Origin: Streptomyces sp. NBC_01445
Lineage (GTDB): Bacteria; Actinomycetota; Actinomycetes; Streptomycetales; Streptomycetaceae
Assembly: GCF_035918235.1 (NCBI RefSeq)
Contig: NZ_CP109485.1
Span: forward strand, 6,797,001-6,861,000
Reading direction: 5' to 3'
DNA length: 64,000 nt
Made by a program: the position numbers and the translations under genes. Positions 1-7,615 of the stretch are shown here, piece after piece (the first letter of the stretch is position 1; every line of letters starts with the position of its first letter). The notes beneath the pieces are model-generated. The model worked only from the letters and a program-made list of their open reading frames with translations. It was not told the origin of the DNA and made no database searches.

Positions 1-3000
1 ACGCCCGCCCGTACCGTCAGCGAACGGCTCTCCAAATAGGACCGGACGACGAGCCCGGACACGTCCGAGACGACGGCCACCGGGCGGCCCGTCGAGTTCA
101 GGGTGCGCAGCAGGAGGTCGGACTCGCGGACCGGGCGCGCGGAGCGCAGGGCTCGTAGTTCGATCTGGTCGAGGCGTTCGAGCAGGGGTCCGGCCAGGCG
201 CGGGTGGCGGGCGAAGGTGCGCAGCACGTCGAGGGGGTGGACGCCCTCCTCCCTGTGCGTGACGTTCGCCAGCAGCGCCGTGCCGTTGAGCGCCTCTTCC
301 GGGTCGCGGAGTTCGGTGATCAGGGCGGTGAGTTCACTGGCGGCGTTGCGGGCGGTGCGGTCCGTGTAGAGGCGGACCAGCAGGCCGTCGAAGCCAAGCA
401 GGAACTTCTCGGCCCCGGACAGTACGTCGTCGGTGGTGCGGGAGCGTGGCGTGTGTGGGGGCCGCGTGGTCCCCCAGGGGGCCTCGTCGCTTCCGGGGAG
501 GGGGACGGCCGGTTCGGTGGCTGTCGTGGTGTCGTCCGGTTCCGTGGCTGCCGTTGCCTCCGTGGTGTCCCCGGTCAGCCGGCGTTCGAACGCCTCGGCC
601 GCGTCCGCGCCCTCTATGGCCCGGACCGTCTCGACCAGGGCGAGTTCGCCGGTCGGCACGCTCAGTGCCGAACCGGCCAGGGTGGCCGCGTCCTCGCGCG
701 GGCCGGGGCCTCGCAGGTCGACGGGCTGATGGAGGTGTGTGGCCAGGACCGAGGCGAACTCCCTCCGGCTTTCCGGGTCTTGCAGCCGGTCCAGGGTGTT
801 CAGCGCCGTCGTCAGGCGGTGCAGCCGGTCGAGGCTCATGGCCGTGAGCATCCGGTACCAGTACGCGGGCGGGTCCCCGCCCATGGCGCGCAGGCCGAGC
901 GCGGACACCGTGTACGGGTCGACGAGTTCGGGGGAGACGGTGACGCTGGACGCCGCCGAGTGCGCGGCGAGTTGGGCGTGGAGGGACTCGCGTGCCGTGC
1001 GGTGGGCGGGGCCCGCCGGCCAGAAGACCACAGTGACGTGCACTCCGGCGGGGAGCCCTGCGACGCGTACGGGGGCGGGTACGTCGGAGAGAGCGGCGGG
1101 GAGTTGGGTCACCGTCGACTCCAGCAGGTGCTGTGCGGCCTCCCCTGTCCTGACCGTGACCTCGTAGCCGCCTGGGATGCGCCGCATGCCATGGTTGACG
1201 CCGGCCGACTCGGTCAACTGGGAGACGATCTGAGCGAGGTCGACCTGCGAGTCGCCCGCCACCTCGAAGGTGACCGAGGTGTGGGCCCCGGACCGCGAGG
1301 CCTCCGCGCCGCGTGCCGCCAGGAGGTCCCGGTGGAGTTCGGCCAGTTCCGGGCCGGTCCGTCCGCCCGCCGCCTCGTACTCCTCGTACGCCCCGACGGC
1401 TTCCTCGATGCGGCCCTGGCGCTGCAGGGCGATCATCTGGAGGCGGCGGAAGTCCTCGCGGGACGGGTACGCGCGGATGAGGGCCGCGAGGTCCGTGGCG
1501 GCGCGCTCGAAGTCGCCCAGGTCCAGGTCGAGTTCGGCGCGGGTGCACCGGAGTGTGAGGTGGCGTTGGATGAGGCGGGTGCGGGCTCTCTGGGCGGCCG
1601 GGCCGCGGACTCCGTCCAGGGGGGTGCCCCGCCACAGCGAGAGGGCGGCGGCGATGTGGTCGCGGGCCGTGCGCAGGTTGCCCACGGCGCGTTCGACCTC
1701 GGCGTCGGCGACCAGGCCCTCGCACTGGTCGACGTCGACGGTGTCGGTGCTGGTGTGCAGGGCGTAGCCGTCGGGGAGCGTGGGGAGGACGCCGGGGCCG
1801 AGCGTCTTGCGCAGGCGGGAGGCGCACGTGCCGAGGAGGGCGTCGGCACGATCCGGGCGTCCGCCGGGGGCCCACATGCCTTCCATCAGTTCGGCACGGG
1901 TGACGGTGTTGCCGCGCCGGACCAGCAGCATGCCGAGCATGGACTGGAGTGCGGGGGCGGACGGGGTGACGGGCGTGCCGCCGCGCGTGACGGTCAGGGG
2001 ACCGAGCAGGCGGTAGTGGCGCTGGTCCGCGGCGGCGGGCCGCAGGTCGTCGGGCAGCGGCCTGAGCAGGAGTTTCAGCGCTTGCCGCTGACGGGCGGCG
2101 TCCCCCGACATGAGGCCCTCCGCGACGAGAGGGTGAAGCCGGAGCACGTCGGTGTCGCCGTCGGGAGGCGCCCCCTTGTTCAACAGGTCCAGTAGGGAGC
2201 CGAGTTGGTGCAGGTCCTGGGCGATCCCATCGGGGCCGCTCGTGCCCCCCGGGTTGAACAGAGTGAGCTTGACCGTGCCGTCCGGCAGCAGGGTGACCTG
2301 GGGCATGCCGATCCGGCCGTGGGTGATCCCCGCGGCGTGCACCGCTTCGACAGCGCGGGCGAGCTGCTGCACGACGGATGCGCGCTGTGCCGTCGGAAGC
2401 CGGTAACCCCCCCCTGCCGCGAGGGTGTTGAGCGCGACACCGTCCAGGTACTCCATCACGAGGAACGCCGTACTGTCCTCGACGCCGAAGTCGTACACCT
2501 TGACCACGTTCGGGTGGTCGATGCGGGTCAGGACGCGCGAGGCGTCGAGGAACGCCCGGTGCCGGCGCGCGGGCATCTCCTGGGACAGCTTCACCGCCAC
2601 GAGGCGGCCCAGCTCCTCGTCCCGCGCCTGCCACACGGTCCCGCCCGGCAGAAGGCGCCGCAGCAGCCGGTACCGGTCGCCCAGCGCCCGCTCCCGGCCG
2701 CCGGACATGCGCTGGACGGCCTCCCGGCTGACCGTTGCGAACGCCTCCCCGTCCGCCCCCCGGGTGACCGCCCGGAACTCGCCGGCGCCCACACCGGCCC
2801 GCTCGTCGATCAACGCGCCCACTCGGGCGAGGAGTTCGGACGTGCGGCCGCGGGCCGTGCGGGGCAGGGAGCGCAGCAGCAGGTCCCGTACGCCGTCCCG
2901 GAACTCGTACGAGCCCGGGGGCCCCGGAGTCGTCGCGAGCATGCCGCTGAGGATGACCTCGGCCAGGTGCTGCGGGCGCGGTTCGGGTTCCAGAGCAGCG

Positions 3001-4229
3001 TGGACCAGGCGCATCACCGGCAGGTGCGGGACCCCGACCGCCAGATGCCCTGCGAGGCGGAAGGCCTGCGGGGACGCCGTCGCGCGAAACCGCAGGACGA
3101 GGTCCTCGGGGGTGAGCGAGGCGACGTCCTCTCGGGGCTCGTCCGTGACCGGCGACGGGGACAGCCACGCCGCCGCGCCCGGGACATGGACGCCTCCCGC
3201 GGTCGCGGTCAGGCGGGACCAGTTGGCCAGCCAGGCCGGGGCGGGTTCGAGGACCGGCAGGGGGACCGCGTCCGGATGCCGGGGCGGGCCGGGTTCGCCG
3301 CCGTCGTACGGGGTGAAGCCGAGGGAGGAAAGCGGGGCCGCGGCGTGCGGCGCGGTGAGGCGGCCCGGGCGGGCCGGGAGCGCCGTGGTGCGCCAGAGGT
3401 GTTCGGGCAGCGGCTGGATCACGGCCAGGGGCATGCGGGACGCGAGGGTGTGGAGCGTGCGGAGCCAACGCAGGCCCGCCTCGCTCTGCCGCCACTGCGG
3501 GCCCGTGCAGTCGCTCAGCAGGAGGGCGACCGTGCGGCCGTCGTGCGGAACGGCCAGGTGGTCGACGCGGCCGTCGGGCGTGGCGCGATGCACGGTGACC
3601 GTGCGGAAGACGCCCGACTGGGCGAGCGCGGCGTGCAGTTCGCGGACCAGTGGCCGCCAGACGGGCATGGTCGGGCCGGTGTCGTGGAGCAGGAGCAGGC
3701 GCAGCCAGCGTTCGGGAGCGGGGCGCAGGACGGGCACCCAGGACGAGGGGTGCGCGCCGAGCCGGGCGATGCGGTCGGCCGTGGCCCGCTCGTCCAGGAC
3801 CCGCCCGCCCGTGAGTGACGGGACGCTGCGCTTCAGGGGGCGCAGGGCCCGTTGGAGGGGGAGCGGGTGGCGCAGCATCGGGGGTGCCGGGGCGAGCAGC
3901 GAGGCGGGGGTGGCCGCGGCGGGGTCCTCTGACTGGTCCATGTACAGGGGGACCCGGCCGCGGATCCGGGGCGTGCGGTGCGAAGGCGCGGGTGCCTTCG
4001 CAGGTGTGCGAGGGGTGGGCTGCCGGGGATGCGGGGTCGGCGTGGTCCCGGTCGCTGGATCCGGAGGCGGGCTTTGGGACGGGCGCTCGGCCTCCGGGTC
4101 GGAGTGGCCGTCGGCTTCCTCCAGCCGCCCCGCCAGCCACAGCAGCTCCGCCAGTTCCACCGGTGTCGGTGCCATGCCGCCCGACGCCGCTGTCAGGGCG
4201 TCCGCGAGGTGGGCGAGTTCAGTGCGCAT
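1..4229 (-). CDS. SAV_2336-type vWA-like / pseudokinase / SARP-BTAD / HAD-like multidomain protein (3' end beyond window)
   Basis: The frame is open from the ATG at 4229 to base 1, at least 1409 residues; the C-terminus lies outside the window. Residues ~150-330 hold a vWA-like fold with a degenerate metal site (LLLLHDTGPT), typical of the SAV_2336 N-terminal family. Residues ~525-700 are kinase-like: the VAVK lysine (K547) is kept, but HRD is HGR (637-639) and DFG is LFN (657-659). A SARP-like winged helix plus BTAD repeat region follows at ~735-955. A HAD-like segment starts near 1272 with GFDG where DxD is expected, so the nucleophile Asp is absent; the motif II region VVSD is present. The start overlaps the MoxR gene by 11 bp. 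I infer a non-catalytic sensor or scaffold working with MoxR; the substrate or partner is unknown. Confidence 0.85.
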   Translation of the reverse strand, partial: MRTELAHLADALTAASGGMAPTPVELAELLWLAGRLEEADGHSDPEAERPSQSPPPDPATGTTPTPHPRQPTPRTPAKAPAPSHRTPRIRGRVPLYMDQSEDPAAATPASLLAPAPPMLRHPLPLQRALRPLKRSVPSLTGGRVLDERATADRIARLGAHPSSWVPVLRPAPERWLRLLLLHDTGPTMPVWRPLVRELHAALAQSGVFRTVTVHRATPDGRVDHLAVPHDGRTVALLLSDCTGPQWRQSEAGLRWLRTLHTLASRMPLAVIQPLPEHLWRTTALPARPGRLTAPHAAAPLSSLGFTPYDGGEPGPPRHPDAVPLPVLEPAPAWLANWSRLTATAGGVHVPGAAAWLSPSPVTDEPREDVASLTPEDLVLRFRATASPQAFRLAGHLAVGVPHLPVMRLVHAALEPEPRPQHLAEVILSGMLATTPGPPGSYEFRDGVRDLLLRSLPRTARGRTSELLARVGALIDERAGVGAGEFRAVTRGADGEAFATVSREAVQRMSGGRERALGDRYRLLRRLLPGGTVWQARDEELGRLVAVKLSQEMPARRHRAFLDASRVLTRIDHPNVVKVYDFGVEDSTAFLVMEYLDGVALNTLAAGGGYRLPTAQRASVVQQLARAVEAVHAAGITHGRIGMPQVTLLPDGTVKLTLFNPGGTSGPDGIAQDLHQLGSLLDLLNKGAPPDGDTDVLRLHPLVAEGLMSGDAARQRQALKLLLRPLPDDLRPAAADQRHYRLLGPLTVTRGGTPVTPSAPALQSMLGMLLVRRGNTVTRAELMEGMWAPGGRPDRADALLGTCASRLRKTLGPGVLPTLPDGYALHTSTDTVDVDQCEGLVADAEVERAVGNLRTARDHIAAALSLWRGTPLDGVRGPAAQRARTRLIQRHLTLRCTRAELDLDLGDFERAATDLAALIRAYPSREDFRRLQMIALQRQGRIEEAVGAYEEYEAAGGRTGPELAELHRDLLAARGAEASRSGAHTSVTFEVAGDSQVDLAQIVSQLTESAGVNHGMRRIPGGYEVTVRTGEAAQHLLESTVTQLPAALSDVPAPVRVAGLPAGVHVTVVFWPAGPAHRTARESLHAQLAAHSAASSVTVSPELVDPYTVSALGLRAMGGDPPAYWYRMLTAMSLDRLHRLTTALNTLDRLQDPESRREFASVLATHLHQPVDLRGPGPREDAATLAGSALSVPTGELALVETVRAIEGADAAEAFERRLTGDTTEATAATEPDDTTTATEPAVPLPGSDEAPWGTTRPPHTPRSRTTDDVLSGAEKFLLGFDGLLVRLYTDRTARNAASELTALITELRDPEEALNGTALLANVTHREEGVHPLDVLRTFARHPRLAGPLLERLDQIELRALRSARPVRESDLLLRTLNSTGRPVAVVSDVSGLVVRSYLESRSLTVRAG

Positions 4230-5238
4230 CGGGGTCGGCCGCCCGGCTCAGATACGGCATCAGGCGCTCCGCCAGCTCGTCGCGTGAGGTCTCGTCCAGG
4301 CCCGCCGCGCCCGTCAGGTAGATCGCGTTGAGGAGCTGGTCCGTGGCGAGTTCGCCGCTGCCGGCCCGGGCCAGGAAGCGGGCGATCAGGGACCGGGCGT
4401 GCTCGTCGGGCTCGCCGAGGTGGGCGCGGACGATCTCCGCGAGGTGGGTCCCGTCGGGGCGGCGCAGGCGCAGCGTGACGCAGCGGCGCAGGAACGCCGG
4501 CGGGAACTCGCGCTCGCCGTTGCTGGTCAGGACGACGAACGGGAACGCCCGGCAGCGGACCCGGCCGCGCACGACCGGGACCCGCGCGTCCGTTCCGTGC
4601 GCCATCACCTCCGCGCCGGCGTCCGGCGTGTGCCGCGCGGCGCGGGCCAGCTCCGGGATCTCGTACTGGCCCTCCTCCAGGATGTTCAGGAGGTCGTTGG
4701 GCAGGTCGAGGTCGCTCTTGTCGATCTCGTCGATGAGCAGCGTGCGGGGGCGGGTGTAGGGGAGGAGCGCCGTGCCGAGGGGGCCGAGGCGCAGATGGTC
4801 CTCGACGCCGCTGTCGCCGCCGGTCACGGGCCGGTCCGCGCCCCTTGCCGCGTACAGGCGCGACAGCGGGTCGTACTGGTAGAGGCCGTCGGCGAGTGTG
4901 CTGCGGCTCGTGACGTTCCAGCGCAGGACCGGGCCGAGACGCAGCTCGCGGGAGACCGCGTACGCGAGGGACGACTTGCCGGTGCCGGGCGGGCCCGTGA
5001 CGAGGAGCGGACGCCGCAAGTAGAGGGCGGCGTTGACGAGTTGGACGCTCTCGGGGGTGGCCCGGTAGGTGTGGGCGCGGTGCACGCGGTCCGGGGAGAC
5101 CGCCGCCGTGTCGTCGCTGTCGGCCGGGGCGGGCAGGGCGGGACCGCCGTCGAAGGCACGCCACGGCGGGGGAGCGGGGAGCTCGTCGATGCCGTCGTGC
5201 GGCTCGGTCGTACCGGTGTAGACGGGCCACAGGGGCAT
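4219..5238 (-). CDS. MoxR-type AAA+ ATPase
   Basis: This 339-residue ATPase has Walker A GPPGTGKSS (82-90), Walker B LLIDEID (about 167-173), a sensor-1-like LTSN and a following RR that could supply the arginine finger. MoxR ATPases remodel partner proteins and usually act with a vWA-domain protein. Here the next gene downstream encodes a vWA-like protein and overlaps this one by 11 bp, so translation is probably coupled. The protease/VMAP gene lies 84 bp upstream on the same strand. The ATG at 5238 has a GGAGA-type ribosome site about 10 bases upstream. The first ~50 residues are Pro/Ala-rich and poorly conserved-looking. The ATPase identity is firm; the role in a conflict system is inferred from context. 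Confidence 0.92.
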   Translation of the reverse strand: MPLWPVYTGTTEPHDGIDELPAPPPWRAFDGGPALPAPADSDDTAAVSPDRVHRAHTYRATPESVQLVNAALYLRRPLLVTGPPGTGKSSLAYAVSRELRLGPVLRWNVTSRSTLADGLYQYDPLSRLYAARGADRPVTGGDSGVEDHLRLGPLGTALLPYTRPRTLLIDEIDKSDLDLPNDLLNILEEGQYEIPELARAARHTPDAGAEVMAHGTDARVPVVRGRVRCRAFPFVVLTSNGEREFPPAFLRRCVTLRLRRPDGTHLAEIVRAHLGEPDEHARSLIARFLARAGSGELATDQLLNAIYLTGAAGLDETSRDELAERLMPYLSRAADPDAH

Positions 5239-5290
5239 GATCCGGATCTCCGTAACGGGCGGCGTGGCGGGTGGTGGGTTTTCAACTGAG

Positions 5291-5336
5291 GGTCAGGCGA
5301 CGGGTGCGTTTTCGGATGGCGGTCAGGCGACGGGTG
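5291..5336. repeat. 16-bp direct repeat at the 3' end of the protease gene
   Basis: GGTCAGGCGACGGGTG occurs at 5291-5306 and again at 5321-5336, with a 30-bp period. The right copy spans the stop and last codons (SPVA) of the protease/VMAP gene. The left copy lies just past the stop and carries a second in-frame-looking tail, so the gene end appears to have been tandemly duplicated. Confidence 0.7.
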
Positions 5337-7023
5337 AGTGCAGATGGGCGGTCGTGGCGTGCGGGTCCGGGAAGCAGCGCGGGTCGTCCCACAGGAGCTG
5401 GACGTCCCTCGCCCAGTGTCCGTCCGGGTCGTCCGCCGCGTCGGCCGTCTCGCGCAACGAGAGGATGCGGAGCGGCAGTTCGGCGGGCGTCACCCCGGAC
5501 ACGTACGGGCCGATCGCATCCAGGAAGGCCGAGCCCGCGCAGTCGCCGTCCCCCTTGCCCGCCCCCGCCCCCGCGTGCTCGCCGCCGCACCCCGAGCGCG
5601 GCCACAGCAGGACCGGAACCGGCTTGGTCAGCGCGGTGTCGAAGCGGGGGCGGGCGTGTCCGGCCGCGGGCGGCGCCGCGAACCCCGCGACGTCGGCCGC
5701 GCGCAGCCGCAGGCGCAGCTTCCTCGGGTCCTCGCCGCTGCCGCACTCGACGCGGTGCACCAGCGCGTTCGCGCCCGCGTCGATCCCCTGCCACCGGCGG
5801 GTGAGCCGGTGCCGCAGGCCGCCCCTGCGCCGCGCGTGGTCGGTGACGACGAGCGGGTACGAGCAGCCGAGCGGCGTGGGGTCGTCGGGGCCGCTCTCCC
5901 ACTGGTCGACGGGCCAGTTCAGCCACTCGCGGGGCAGCGCGAACGCGATCAACTCGTCGGTGTCCGGGGCGAGATGGGAAAACGCTTCGTCGATGCGCTC
6001 GCGGACGTACGGGCGCAGCTCGCCGTGCGCCAGGGTGCGCGAGTCCACCGGGTGGCGGCGGCCCGCGCTGTACGCCGACACCTCGACCACCACCTGGTCG
6101 CCGCCCGCACCGCTGCGGTCGATCTCGACGAGGATCGGCGACCAGTCGGGCCGGTCGTGGCGGGCGGCGGCACCGGTCCGCGGCGCGTCGAGGAGGGCGT
6201 CGAGCCGGTCCGCGAAGCGGGTCACCGACTCCGGGTCGTCGAGCTCGCACAGGACGTACCAGGCCGCGGCCCACAGGGAGTCGAAGCCGCCGGGCGGCAC
6301 GGGCGGGCCGAACGGGCCCGCAGCGTCGAGGTAGAGGCGCTCCGGCGAGCAGTGGAGGCCCGCGCGCGCCGCCTTCTCGACGAGGACGCGCAGCCGGTCC
6401 CGGTCCGCGTCCTCGTGGGCGGGTGTGGGGAGGTGCTCGCCGAGCTCGGGCCAGTAGCGGGCCATGACGTGGGTGGGCAGCATCCGGCCGTTGCGCACGC
6501 CGCGCCCGCCGGTCGCCGTGACCATGCCGACGACCTCTCCGGTGCCGGCGAGCGCGACCGCGGCGCCGCTGAACCCGGCCTCCAGGCTCTGGCCGTGCCC
6601 GTTCCACGCCTCCAGCTGGATCCACTCGCCGCCGATCAACTGGGCGGCGGTGGCCCGGTATTCGGCGAGCGTCCCCTCGTCGTAGCCGCGCGGGAAGCCG
6701 TACGCGACGAGCTTGCGCGGCGGCTCGCCGAACGCTGCGCCGGCCGGGGCGAAGGCGGCCGGGTCGACCGGCGCGTCCTCGTCGAGTTCGAGGACGGCGA
6801 GGTCGCCGGGGTCGGTGGGGCGGCCGCCCCAGCCGCCGTGCGAGAGGATCCGCGCCGGTACGGCGGCTGCGCCCGCCTGGTGGGGGAACGTGACCGTGAC
6901 GGGCGCGGCGCCGCTGTCCGCGATCACATGGGCGCAGGTCACGACCTTGCGGCCGGTCACCAGGAAGCCGGCCCCGATCTGGCGCCCGCACTCGATCCTG
7001 GCGTGCCAGCGCGCGCTGTTCAC
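5323..7023 (-). CDS. Trypsin-like serine protease with VMAP-type C-terminal region
   Basis: The product is 566 residues from a GTG at 7023 whose bases overlap the stop of the upstream gene (GTGA). Residues 1-~190 form a trypsin fold with the full triad visible: His32 in TCAHVI, Asp74 in DLAVLELD and Ser152 in GFSGAAV. There is no signal peptide, so it probably acts in the cytoplasm. The remaining ~375 residues resemble the C-terminal region of vWA-MoxR-associated proteins (for example the LPREWLNWPVDQW block). In such ternary systems a protease is one of several effector domains coupled to VMAP. Coupling to the small upstream gene and adjacency to MoxR support a system that processes or destroys proteins on activation. 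Protease call is firm; VMAP assignment is by motif memory only. Confidence 0.85.
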   Translation of the reverse strand: MNSARWHARIECGRQIGAGFLVTGRKVVTCAHVIADSGAAPVTVTFPHQAGAAAVPARILSHGGWGGRPTDPGDLAVLELDEDAPVDPAAFAPAGAAFGEPPRKLVAYGFPRGYDEGTLAEYRATAAQLIGGEWIQLEAWNGHGQSLEAGFSGAAVALAGTGEVVGMVTATGGRGVRNGRMLPTHVMARYWPELGEHLPTPAHEDADRDRLRVLVEKAARAGLHCSPERLYLDAAGPFGPPVPPGGFDSLWAAAWYVLCELDDPESVTRFADRLDALLDAPRTGAAARHDRPDWSPILVEIDRSGAGGDQVVVEVSAYSAGRRHPVDSRTLAHGELRPYVRERIDEAFSHLAPDTDELIAFALPREWLNWPVDQWESGPDDPTPLGCSYPLVVTDHARRRGGLRHRLTRRWQGIDAGANALVHRVECGSGEDPRKLRLRLRAADVAGFAAPPAAGHARPRFDTALTKPVPVLLWPRSGCGGEHAGAGAGKGDGDCAGSAFLDAIGPYVSGVTPAELPLRILSLRETADAADDPDGHWARDVQLLWDDPRCFPDPHATTAHLHSPVA

Positions 7024-7358
7024 GCGTCGTCCGAGGCCGTGCGGTCCTTCGCCGACCAGGTGAGCTTCACCACCAGATGGCCCTCGGCCGTGCCCTTGGC
7101 GATCACCGCGCCCGCTTCGGCGGACATCTTCACGCCGAACTCGATCTCCACGCCGTCCGGCTTGAGCGGCCCCTCGCGAAAGACCCGCAGCGCCGACTCG
7201 GCCGCCGAGCGCGCCCCGTCGAGCGCGGACTCGAACGTGCCGACCGCCTGCGCCGTGGGCAGGCCCCCGCGCGAGACGAGCCGCACCCCTGTCTCGTCGG
7301 ACGCCTCGAAGACCACGGTCGTGTGGTCCTTGGTCTCGTACTCCACCAAACCGTCCAT
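7020..7358 (-). CDS. CU044_2847-type / trypsin-co-occurring domain 1 small protein
   Basis: The 112-residue protein has no signal peptide or membrane segment. Its layout (an N-terminal strand-rich half, then a segment with GVEIEFGVKMSAEAGAVIA and a final beta hairpin) matches the small Trypco1/CU044_2847 proteins that are found beside trypsin-like proteases in actinobacteria. It is the first gene of the leftward cluster and overlaps the protease start by 4 bp. The family has no established biochemical role; a regulator, inhibitor or substrate of the neighbouring protease is a reasonable inference. The ATG at 7358 is preceded by a G-rich ribosome-binding stretch. Confidence 0.75.
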   Translation of the reverse strand: MDGLVEYETKDHTTVVFEASDETGVRLVSRGGLPTAQAVGTFESALDGARSAAESALRVFREGPLKPDGVEIEFGVKMSAEAGAVIAKGTAEGHLVVKLTWSAKDRTASDDA

Positions 7359-7489
7359 GCCGCCCCCGTGAAGCCGGTCGAAACGTGTGGCACATGCCTA
7401 ACACCATTGTGGCCGAGGGGCGTTGAGGCTGTCAGCCGCACGCGGACGCCGGCATCGGGATGGCGTCCGGATTGTGTCCGGACCGCCCC

Positions 7490-7523
7490 CTGGCGGGAAG
7501 GTGCCAGGGCAGCTTCCCGCCAG
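7490..7523. promoter_or_regulatory. Perfect 11-bp hairpin in the divergent intergenic region
   Basis: CTGGCGGGAAG (7490-7500) pairs with CTTCCCGCCAG (7513-7523) around a 12-base loop. It sits 93 bp before the protease ATG at 7616 and 132 bp before the leftward Trypco1 ATG. No T-run follows on either strand, so it is more likely a leader structure or operator than a classical terminator. Confidence 0.4.
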
Positions 7524-7615
7524 GTCCCGTCAATGTCGCCGTAACAGTGGGCACTTCACACTCTTCGCAGTGCTCGGGTAACACCCCGACCCGAGGCTTA
7601 CGAAGAGAGGCAACG

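Noticed and set aside
204..4287. Long open frames on both strands over the conflict protein (for example 204-2195 plus, 334-4140 minus, 2425-4287 plus)
   Set aside because: They are rich in Arg, Gly and Pro without domains, and overlap the frame that shows vWA, kinase, BTAD and HAD features; GC-bias shadows.
7460..7615. Upstream in-frame start of the S8 protease at 7460
   Set aside because: It would place about 50 odd residues before the signal peptide and cross the hairpin; ATG 7616 has a ribosome site directly before it.
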